Below are positions 45,691 to 53,948 of a stretch of DNA of 64,000 bases, in pieces. The notes beneath the pieces were generated by a model that ran no database searches, was not told the DNA's origin, and worked only from the letters and a program-made list of their open reading frames with translations. The DNA is taken from contig OX336389.2 of NCBI GenBank assembly GCA_946902985.2, positions 1,288,598,792-1,288,662,791 of the forward strand, read 5' to 3'. A program made the translations under genes and the position numbers. Numbering within the stretch: the first letter of the stretch is position 1; every line of letters begins with the position of its first letter. Source of the stretch: Meconema thalassinum (Eukaryota > Arthropoda > Insecta > Orthoptera > Tettigoniidae).

Positions 45691-48206
45691 AATAAATCTC
45701 AAAAATACACTCCACAAACAGGAGAAAATACTTTGAACAATGTAAGAATAAATTATGAAACTCTAAAAAAAAATCCTTATCTAAGGAAACTTGGGAATCC
45801 ATCATAACTGAACATGATGCTAACAAAGCAGCTGATAGTTTCATTAAATTACTGACTCAATACATCTATGAACACTCGACTACCATAAATAACGTAAGAT
45901 CAAAATTTAAAAAAATACTCCATGGATCACAACTGGAATTTTAACTTATATTAGAATAAGAGATAAATTACATCAGAAAATTGTTAAACAAAGGGAGAGA
46001 TCCCCAAACAGTGATGAGGTCCGATAAACTGTTAATAAACATAAATTGTACAGAAACTGGATAAACAGGCTTGTTAAAATAACAAAAGAAAGGTACTATT
46101 CCAAACAAATTATGTCAAACTCCAATAAGTCTCAAGTCCTTTGGAAAAATATTAATGATATAACATGTAGGAAGGGAAATAAATCTTCAGCTGTTGACAG
46201 CATATTTATCAGAGACTCACAAGGAACATCCCAACCAGCTGCCATTGCAAACAAATTTGTAGACTATTTTAGTAATATAGGTTTAGAACTTTCTGAAAAG
46301 ATAAGTAATACAAGAAAGGAACCTGACAACACAAATGCACGTGTTAGCACTGCAAAATCTCAACCTCAGTCTATCTTTTTTATACCCATAACAAAATCAG
46401 AAATAACAAACCACATAGCTGCTCTAGAAGATAACTCAGCAAATGGCTATAATAATATCTCTAGTAAAACAATTAAGATAATTAGTTCAGAAATTCTACT
46501 ACCACTGCACCATATTTTTAATTTATCACTAACGAAGGGGCAATTTCCAGACTCATTCAAAATTGCCATCATAATCCCAGTCTATAAATCAGATGATAAA
46601 AGAGAGTTAAATAACTATAGACCAATTTCCCTCACAACCCACCTCTCTAAGTTACTAGAGAAATGCATCAAAACCAGATTACTTAACTATCTGAATACGT
46701 TCAACATATTGTCACCAAATCAGTTTGGTTTTAGACCAAACACTAGTACTCAAGATGCGATATTCTCCCTTACTGATTATTTGTATAAAGCCATCGATGG
46801 TTCTAAAAGAACAATTTCTGTGTTCCTGGATTTAAAAAAGGCATTTGACACCGTGGACCACAATATACTCATTAGAAAACTGGAAAAGGAGGGTATTCGT
46901 GGTACTCCTCAAGAACTAATAGAATGTTATCTTTTTAACAGAATTCAAAAGGTACGAATCAAAGATAATCTAAGTAGAAGTGCTGAAGTAAAAATTGGAA
47001 TTCCCCAAGGAACAGTTTTAGGTCCTATTCTTTTTCTGTTATATATTAACGATTTGTGTGAGCTGAACTGTAATGCGATGATTACCTCATATGCTGATGA
47101 CACTGTCGTCACAGTCACAGGAACAACTTGGGGGGACACTTTTAATAGAACTCAAGAAACCCTTGCTACAGTCCAAAAATGGCTAAGAAACCACCTCCTT
47201 ACCTCAAATGAAACCAAAACACAATACCTATGCTTCTCACACAACAAAACATTACAACCCACAGACAATTTAACACTGAAGATCCACACACCAAATTGTA
47301 ACAATGGCGAAAGATGCAACGGCTATACCCTACAGAAGTCAATGAATGCTACATATTTAGGGATTATTATAGATAGTCATTTGAAATGGAATATGCATGC
47401 ATCAAAATTGGCCAATAAACTTCAAAAGTTAAATTATATATTTTACAGAATCAGAAATATCTTGTCAGCAAAAGTCTTGAGAACTGTATATTTTGCCTTA
47501 GTCCAGTCACAACTACAATATGGAATAAATGGTTGGGGTGGAATACTTGATTCACATTTGGCTCAGGTAAATACCTGCCAGAATTTCATTCTAAAAGTTA
47601 TGTACAAAAAGCCACCAACGTTTCCAACATGTGAACTGTATAAACAAAGCATGGTGCTTAATATACAACAGTTATTTGTTCAGTCATCAATCATATTTAT
47701 ACATAAAAATATGAAGCTCTTCTCCAGTGGACAACAACTTAAAATGTGCACTAGACTTCAAGACAGAACTGGAATAAATATCCCTCGTCGAAACACACTA
47801 CTTGGCCAAAGGAATTTAAGTTGTCTTAGCTCTAGGATATACAATATATTGCCAGTAAATGTGACAAATAACACCCTGAATATACTGAAGAAAATGCTTT
47901 TTACATGGCTGCTTAATAACTTTGATAAAGTAAATGAACTTATAAATTTTCACCAACATATTTCAACCAACTCAGTCACAAATAATTAATGTATCGTCTT
48001 CTTTTATTTTAGTATCCTTTTAATTAATGCCTTTACTATAAACTTTTCTTACTATTATCAGTCAAATACCATGTTGCAAATAAATTAAGAAATTGTATTC
48101 ATGAAGCCCACGCACAAGTTTATCTTATGTGGGATTCACCCTGTAGTTTGATACAACATCTGTATATGTACATGTTTTCTGTGAATAAAAAAAATGTGTA
48201 AAAAAA
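45410..48206 (+). mobile_element. LINE-B, 5'-truncated non-LTR retrotransposon
   Basis: A different family from LINE-A, though in the same broad Jockey/CR1-like group. It starts within the endonuclease (HNILIGDINIDILNP, then SPTRITPKSRTCIDHIH and TDHSLTF at 45,352-45,690), passes through a broken linker (45,691-46,045, stops and frame changes), an open reverse transcriptase frame (46,046-47,989) and a 3' UTR, and ends in A-rich sequence near 48,200. The tail is poly(A)-like, unlike the TCTA tail of LINE-A. It appears as a single copy. Confidence 0.85.
46046..47989 (+). CDS. LINE-B reverse transcriptase, open frame of 647 codons
   Basis: Copies element RNA into DNA at the nicked target. RT blocks appear in order: NNYRPISLTTHLSKLLEK (about 189-206), QFGFRPNTSTQDAI (226-239), FLDLKKAFDTVDHNIL (260-275, catalytic D262), GIPQGTVLGPILFLLYINDL (318-337), SYADDTVV (348-355, catalytic D351 and D352), then ATYLGIIIDSHLKWN. 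The C-terminal part follows the usual Jockey/CR1 layout, with LRTVYFALVQSQLQYGINGWG. No stop or frameshift inside. The Met is only the first after an in-frame stop; the true protein would start further upstream with the endonuclease, which is broken. So the RT is intact but the element is not. Confidence 0.88.
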   Translation: MYRNWINRLVKITKERYYSKQIMSNSNKSQVLWKNINDITCRKGNKSSAVDSIFIRDSQGTSQPAAIANKFVDYFSNIGLELSEKISNTRKEPDNTNARVSTAKSQPQSIFFIPITKSEITNHIAALEDNSANGYNNISSKTIKIISSEILLPLHHIFNLSLTKGQFPDSFKIAIIIPVYKSDDKRELNNYRPISLTTHLSKLLEKCIKTRLLNYLNTFNILSPNQFGFRPNTSTQDAIFSLTDYLYKAIDGSKRTISVFLDLKKAFDTVDHNILIRKLEKEGIRGTPQELIECYLFNRIQKVRIKDNLSRSAEVKIGIPQGTVLGPILFLLYINDLCELNCNAMITSYADDTVVTVTGTTWGDTFNRTQETLATVQKWLRNHLLTSNETKTQYLCFSHNKTLQPTDNLTLKIHTPNCNNGERCNGYTLQKSMNATYLGIIIDSHLKWNMHASKLANKLQKLNYIFYRIRNILSAKVLRTVYFALVQSQLQYGINGWGGILDSHLAQVNTCQNFILKVMYKKPPTFPTCELYKQSMVLNIQQLFVQSSIIFIHKNMKLFSSGQQLKMCTRLQDRTGINIPRRNTLLGQRNLSCLSSRIYNILPVNVTNNTLNILKKMLFTWLLNNFDKVNELINFHQHISTNSVTNN

Positions 48207-48480
48207 ATTCTATACAACAGATGCGATGCTGGATAGGAACTGGACGGGAGCAAGCAAGGACCTACGAAGCGCCATAACTAGGCTCTCAGGGCACGGTTTC
48301 CATCACAAAATATGCACGATAAACAGTTTTCACGATCCTTCACCAGTGTGTGTATGCATCCTTTGCGGGAAGGCCTGTGAGCGCTACCATTTCACTGTGT
48401 GCCAAAAGCGCACAAAATCACTGAAGGAATATAGCAAAGAATATTGCTATTTACATGCAAATGTAATCTAAACTGTTATT
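48206..48480 (+). pseudogene. Possible LINE C-terminal fragment (R1/I-like)
   Basis: The frame 48,226-48,471 reads WTGASKDLRSAITRLSGHGF, then a Cys/His-rich stretch VCVCILCGKACERYHFTVCQ. TRLLTGHG followed by C-CG...H...C is the typical C-terminal end of R1/I-type LINE proteins. The match is short and partial. It lies directly behind the LINE-B tail, so LINE-B may have inserted into an older LINE. Confidence 0.4.
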
Positions 48481-48658
48481 GGCAACTCCAGCTATCTGAT
48501 ATGACATCTAGCGGTAGAAATGAGAAACTTACCAAGTAGGGTACATTTGTTACGTGGTGACTGTTTGTATATGGTTTCTTGTATTGGTGAGCAGATCGTG
48601 GTAAATTCTTCGTGTTTATACATAAGTTATAAGTTTTACTCGTTGATAAGAGTGCAAA

Positions 48659-49066
48659 ATGAGTAAAAGGAAAGTATATTGCTCAGTTTACGGCTGTAAG
48701 TCGATGTATAAGAGGGCTGCGGATATACGTTTTCATCACATTCCACAAGATGCAAATAGCAATAGCCGAAAGGTGACTATACCAAATAAATACGGGCAAC
48801 AAGAGAGGGTTGGACCACTCACCACTACACTCACTGACGACAGGACGGGTTGTTCACTTACGCCTAGCCAAGCCGCACCTAGACATCCAAGCACAGTCTC
48901 GCCGAGCCAAGCCGCACCAAGACAGCCAAGCCTACACCAGCCGAGGGAAGACAGCCAAGCTTCATCAGTCAGGTATCCTCCGCTCCCTAGTTCATTTCCA
49001 ATAACCCTACCAACCGCCATCACCGCGCTCTGCGATATCCGAGCCATTCCACTACGAGTCATATAG
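48659..49066 (+). CDS. Possible first exon of a THAP-domain gene
   Basis: MSKRKVYCSVYGCKSMYKRA, then ADIRFHHIPQD, resembles the start of THAP domains: C-x4-C zinc ligands at C8 and C13 and the F-H-x-P segment. THAP domains bind DNA through a C2CH zinc centre. After NSRK the sequence no longer looks like THAP, and AAAG|GTGACT at 48,772/48,773 is a usable splice donor, between codons. So the real exon may end there, with the remaining 98 codons being intron. That remainder is low-complexity, made of repeated CCAAGCCGCACC-type sequence. The rest of the domain was not found downstream. It could also be a transposon-derived or dead copy. Confidence 0.45.
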   Translation: MSKRKVYCSVYGCKSMYKRAADIRFHHIPQDANSNSRKVTIPNKYGQQERVGPLTTTLTDDRTGCSLTPSQAAPRHPSTVSPSQAAPRQPSLHQPREDSQASSVRYPPLPSSFPITLPTAITALCDIRAIPLRVI

Positions 49067-49588
49067 GCCTAATTTTGACTTCGCAGGGTTAATACCTACC
49101 ATCCAAATCAAGCAATTCCTGTCTACCCCGAATTTTAATACAAGTTAAACTCATCCCTTCGCCCTACCAAGCAACAAATAATTTCTAGAGTATATGGTAC
49201 AGTGAGCAAACTCAAATATAGCTTTTAAACGTAACAGCGCCATGACCCGAACTGCACAAAAACAAATACCAGCAGACAACCGATCCTTGATAATATGCAA
49301 TTGACACATAAAATCCAGTGGAACACACAAATTAGATCACGTGTATCGCACATTTATACATACTCTATGGTCATTCGACTGCAATAAAGTTTTATTATAA
49401 AATTAATTCTTCATTGGTTGGCAAAACATCTGGTACAGAGCTTTACCGGTATTACATTCTCTTTGGCTTTACCACAACCAAGCCAACCAAGCGCTCCCTT
49501 AATTTGGTTAGGCGCGATTCGGGCGCGATTACTTATTTGTTAATATGTCAGTTTGAAAGAGAAGATTCGTAGAAATAAATAGTCTAAC
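49067..49588. other. Unassigned stretch
   Basis: No gene recognised. GCGCGATTCGGGCGCGATTA near 49,512 is a short direct repeat. Confidence 0.3.
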
Positions 49589-50347
49589 ATGGAGAAGGGA
49601 CAAGGAAAGGAGGATTCAAGCGATCAACTTCCACCTTTGTCTATTGTGGAACGAGATGGGGTCGTCCTGGCTTCGTTTTGTATGATGGAGATTCTGATAA
49701 TAGTCCAGGTTAATAAAGTTCACTCCTGGAAATCAAAGCAAGAAAGGTGGATTCATACCGGTGATCTAGAACGAAAGAAGTTTGCAAACAGTATTGAACT
49801 GGTTAACAATCCAGGTGGAATTAAGAACATCTACAGCTGGGCGTATTGTATGTAGAACTGTCGAAAAGTTCGGATGCCAATGGTTATTCCCTGATTTCTG
49901 TTCCTGTGGAATCATGTGAATGATGATGACTGGACAGCACTTTGTCTGAGTCACCCTGGATCTGGTAATCGTTTAAAATCATCTCGCCTACACTGGGCAA
50001 CAATTAAAGATGGGTACGTATTTGCGGTGTTCGAGATAGACGAGTGTCTGGAATTCACGAGGGTGCATGTCGCGACAGGTGACAGGAAATCGATTTGTCA
50101 ATTCATTATTCCTGGGAGCTACCAGAGGTTGGTGGGAACAGTGATGATTGAGGATAAACTGGTAGCAGCATTTAGTAATGGGACTGTCTGCTGGAGCTTG
50201 AAATCTTATAACATGCTAGCCGAGTCCGAAATTAAAGACGCTAAAGATGTTTTTCTCGGAATAGAACATGTCATCATCGTTGGTAGGCCTACTTCCAACA
50301 AAGTGCAGGCTATAACGATTGAAGATTGTACTAAACCATTTATTCTA
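49589..50347 (+). pseudogene. Unrecognised host-like ORF, interrupted by stops and by a transposon
   Basis: Two stretches in the same frame, 49,589-49,855 (88 codons) and 49,916-50,347, are separated by about 20 codons with two stops. The second reads like ordinary globular protein: DDDWTALCLSHPGSGNRLKS, ATIKDGYVFAVFEIDECLEF, then VAAFSNGTVCWSLKSYN. No family was recognised; alternating beta-like segments would suit a repeat or propeller fold, but that is a guess. At 50,348 the DD41D element interrupts it just before its end. Without the element the frame would go on as L-T-N and stop. It may be a processed pseudogene, or exons with an unrecognised intron between the two parts. Confidence 0.45.
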
Positions 50348-52106
50348 CAGGGTGTTTCAAAACTCGACGGCAAAATTTCGGGAAATGGGTTCCTCACAGT
50401 GAGATAAGAAACAAATGTTATGACAACATGGGTCTGGAAACGGATACTTCCGGAGTTATTCCCCTTGGCAGGAATGAAAGAATGTTAGTATACATAAATG
50501 TATATTACATGTCCTGTTTGGTGTAAAAGAAATCGCGAAACCGGTTACAAATGGTACACGTAGCCATGTTGTGAATGGAAGTGATGTGCGTCGTATTAAA
50601 GACCTTAGCACTCATACATGATATGGGATCGTCTTACGGTTTAGCCGTTGCCGAGAACACGTCTGTTATCTATGATTAGTGATTAATGTAGTGAAGTGAA
50701 GTGTGAGTTTCGGTCTGTTTAACACGTCTGGCATTTGTGATTTGGATTATGGTTTTCCGTCTGCGTTCGTACGTAACGGAGGTAAGTACGTGAAGGTCAT
50801 TGAAGTAGCCGTATGTACGTTGTCCGTGGTTAACAGTCATTGTACAGTACTGTATTGTTATTTGTGGTTTGCAGGCCGCTCTGACGTGCGCATGTACACG
50901 AACACAGAGCTTGCGAGCATGCATTACATGTATGGTTTGGCGGATGGGAATGCTTCGAAGGCACGTCGCTTGTATCGGGAACGATACCCCAGGTGCAGAC
51001 TGCCGGACCGAAAGACATTTGAATCCATCCATCGCCGCCTCTGTGAACACGGGAGTTTCGCACGTCCACCAGGAACCGGGGGACGGTCAAGCAGTACAAC
51101 AGTTGAGGAGGAGGAAGCCTTCCTCAACGCTGTGTTTGAACGTCCTCAAGTCAGCACTCGGCGGTTAGGCTTGCAGCGGAATAGGCCACACACGACTATC
51201 TGGAGACTGCTACGAGGAAACCTGTTGTATCCGTATCATCTGCAGCGTGTACAAGCGTTGTCGCCTGCGGATTTTCCGGCAAGAGCAACGTTCTGCCGGT
51301 GGTACCTACAACAGTGCGGCGTGACGCCGAACTTCGCTGCGTATGTGTTGTTCACAGATGAAGCGACCTTCACAAGAGACGGAATACAGAATTTCCATAA
51401 TCAGCACTGGTGGAGCGATGCAAATCCGCATGCGATCATCCCATCTTCTCATCAACAGAGGTTCGGCATTAACATCTGGGCAGGCATTGTTGGTGATTCC
51501 TTGTTGGGACCGTACGTTCTTCCGCGTAGGCCTACTGGACAGAACTACACGGATTTCTTGCGGACACAATTGCCTGAGTACTTGGACGACCTGCCACTTG
51601 CTGTCCGTCAAGCAATGTTTCTCATGCATGATGGTGCTCCCGCACATTTCAGTTTGTTGGCCCGCAGGTACCTGAATACCCATTTCCCTGGGCGCTGGAT
51701 AGGTCGAGGAGGACCGATTGCGTGGCCACCACGCTCTCCGGACTTGAACCCTCTGGACTTCTACCTGTGGGGACACCTTAAGTCGCTCGTGTACGCGAAT
51801 CCTGTTCCTGATGAAGCTACGTTACGTAAGCGCATAGTGGCCACCTGTCAGGCAGTACGCACTACACCAGGAATTTTTGATCGCGTGCGTAATTCCATGC
51901 GACGACGAGCGGAGGCTTGTATTCGAGCGGAAGGCCGTCACTTTGAACATTTCCTGTGATACCTGCTGATACGGTGAAAATGTACAAACGTGTGAATAAA
52001 TCTGAAAGTATCCGTTTCCAGACCCATGTTGTCATAACATTTGTTTCTTATCTTACTGTGAGGAACCCATTCCCGAAATTTTGCCGTCGAGTTTTGAAAC
52101 ACCCTG
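50348..52106 (+). mobile_element. Complete DD41D Tc1/mariner element (1,759 bp)
   Basis: TA lies on each side (50,346-50,347 and 52,107-52,108). Long terminal inverted repeats of about 100 bp start CAGGGTGTTTCAAAACTCGA on both ends and run through GTTATGACAACATGGGTCTG, with one gap and a few mismatches. One full transposase frame lies between. Long inverted repeats and the DD41D catalytic spacing fit the Visitor/rosa-type branch of the IS630/Tc1/mariner superfamily. The insertion cuts the host-like ORF at 49,589-50,347. Confidence 0.93.
50892..51959 (+). CDS. DD41D transposase, 355 residues
   Basis: Cut-and-paste transposase for the flanking inverted repeats. The N-terminal part has a helix-turn-helix layout (MHYMYGLADGNASKARRLYR near 10-29, then RKTFESIHRRL) and a PGTGGR linker. 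Catalytic residues are D156 (LFTDEATF), D247 (MHDGAPAHF) and D289 (SPDLNPLDFYLWG), with 41 residues between the last two. The start at 50,892 (MYTNTE) is preferred to the upstream Met at 50,703, because the extra 63 residues are not like a transposase and the shorter protein has the usual length of about 350. No stop or frameshift, so the gene looks intact. Confidence 0.9.
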   Translation: MYTNTELASMHYMYGLADGNASKARRLYRERYPRCRLPDRKTFESIHRRLCEHGSFARPPGTGGRSSSTTVEEEEAFLNAVFERPQVSTRRLGLQRNRPHTTIWRLLRGNLLYPYHLQRVQALSPADFPARATFCRWYLQQCGVTPNFAAYVLFTDEATFTRDGIQNFHNQHWWSDANPHAIIPSSHQQRFGINIWAGIVGDSLLGPYVLPRRPTGQNYTDFLRTQLPEYLDDLPLAVRQAMFLMHDGAPAHFSLLARRYLNTHFPGRWIGRGGPIAWPPRSPDLNPLDFYLWGHLKSLVYANPVPDEATLRKRIVATCQAVRTTPGIFDRVRNSMRRRAEACIRAEGRHFEHFL

Positions 52107-53060
52107 TATAACCAACTGAAGAAGTTGTGGACATAGCCTACAATTCTCTTTTTAATGCCACCCAGGGTTGACTCTCGGTATAAATGAAAAATATATGTAA
52201 ACTCTATGTTAGATATTTATAGTGGATATCTAGATGCTAGATATAAATAAAGATTCAATCCTTATGAAGGTGTTAATTGAGTATAAACATATGTGGATGT
52301 TAGTTGGTATTAATGAATAAAGTACGTGTTTTATATTATGCTATTGAGAGCCAATTGTATAAAGAATGTCAATGGAATATTCTAAGAAAATGTTGGTGGT
52401 ATAAATCCATTTACGTATGGGAATATGGATGTAAAGTATGACTTAAAGTAATATTGAACCGTATCATAGTGGAGTTACGCAGTAATGACATGTTTGTTAA
52501 TGATGATATTCGGAGCACAAGTTGATAGTTGTTGATTGGAACATTTTATTAATTCCAAATTGAAAGTTTTGATAGCAATGCCTGCAAGGATACTTTAGTC
52601 ATCCCTATATAACTGTACTTGTAATGATGTCGATTGCATACTTCGTCTTAGCTTAAATGCTTGGTCGGATGACACCAATTATGACTATGATAAACTCAAC
52701 GATTTAAAATACGAATGATGCAAATTTGGATAGTGATAGTATGAAGTCAATTGCGAATGCACTTAAGGGTGCACGAATAAAACTGTACATTTGTATATAC
52801 GTAGAATGTAATTGCGCAAATAGGCCTAAAACGAAACTTAGTAAGAAATAAGTATCATACAAGGGGCCTTGCTGAAATAAGCCATACGTATAACAATTTG
52901 AATGCAACTCACAACGGCCATCTTGAAAATATACAATATGGTAATTAATAACTTAAAGTATTTTGTACCTACAATAACGAAAATAAGCAGTAACTAGTTG
53001 AAACCCGTCAAAACAAGACGGTCAAAGGGAAAATATTTACTGAAGAATCTCCTTATATAG
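52107..53060. other. Unassigned stretch
   Basis: Directly right of the DD41D element. It would include the 3' UTR of the interrupted ORF. No other feature recognised; AT-rich. Confidence 0.3.
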
Positions 53061-53062
53061 GC

Positions 53063-53690
53063 CTAATGTACATTCTTTGTACGATTATTTTTTGGCTCTA
53101 TTGAAACTATAAGGGCGTCAAAAGATTGCACTCTTGACATTGCAAAATACTGCTGGCAATGACTGAAAAATTGATGAGGCAAATTGAGACCTGTACGTTC
53201 CAGAGTTTCCCCTTGAGCTTTATTGATTGTGATAGAGTATGCCAAACGAATGGGAAAATATTGCCTCTTAAAAGAAAATTATAGTGTTATATCGGATGGT
53301 ATTAAATAAAGTCGAAGGGTTAGATCTCTCTGCCTAATTTTAACTGAACTTATTATTTCCAAATCCAAGCAATATGGTTGCATTTAGGAGCCCTTGGGAA
53401 ACCTTCAGATTTCTAATCGGCATAACTATGGGTCAAGTGCTCAGAGTATGCGGAGGCAAATCTTTTAATTCAAAGGAATTCAAGAACTCTGAGGAGTCTA
53501 ATACAACTGGCCGCAAACCGTCGCTTATAATTTTGGAATATAACGAAGAAATGCGATGATGTGCAAAACATGACGTCTCATTGGGAAAATATTTACTGTA
53601 GGGCTTTCTTATATGCATTCTCTGTATGATTACAGAGAAAGATCGACTTTGCAACATATAACTGGCCTTGACTGAAAATTTGCGTTACGT
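53063..53690 (-). pseudogene. Helitron (PIF1-like) helicase remnant
   Basis: The minus-strand pieces from right to left are: a damaged FSQGQLYVA-like end (53,570-53,690); FLNSFELKDLPPHTLS then MPIRNLKVSQGLLNAT (about 53,370-53,500), matching the helicase segment PPH-L-LK-G-PI-LLRNL-P--GL-NGT; and MAYSITINKAQGETLERTGL, PHQFFSHCQQYFAMSRVQS and NNRTKNVH (53,063-53,245), the conserved C-terminal end of Helitron helicases. Two copies of the very end are visible, so two remnants lie next to each other. Frames are broken by stops, and no Rep domain or Helitron terminus was found. Confidence 0.75.
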
Positions 53691-53699
53691 TACGTTTGC

Positions 53700-53948
53700 G
53701 TCATCCTTTTCCCCTCCAGGGTTGTCTTTTCCCACGGAGTAAGCGAGGGATCCCACCTATATCGCCACTAAAGGCAGTGTCCTGGAGCTTGTGACTCTGA
53801 GTCGGGGATATAACTCCGGTGTGTGACCAGCACAACGCCCAGGCGGCCTCACCTGCTAAGCGATCAGGGGCCTGATGAAGGGATGGGAAGAGCGGGAGGG
53901 TTTGGCAAGGAAGTGGGAAGGAGGCAGCCGTGGCCTTACGGTAGGTAC
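53700..53948 (+). repeat. Interspersed repeat R, copy 2
   Basis: The same motif order as 42,790-43,044 (CCTCCAGGGTTG, GCGAGGGATCCCACCT, CGCCCAGGCGGCCTC, GGTAGGTAC). The copy stops exactly where the LTR begins, so the LTR element inserted into it. Confidence 0.7.

Noticed and set aside
50676..51776. Several 67-156-codon ORFs over the DD41D transposase
   Set aside because: Antisense or shifted readings of the real transposase; none has a transposase motif.
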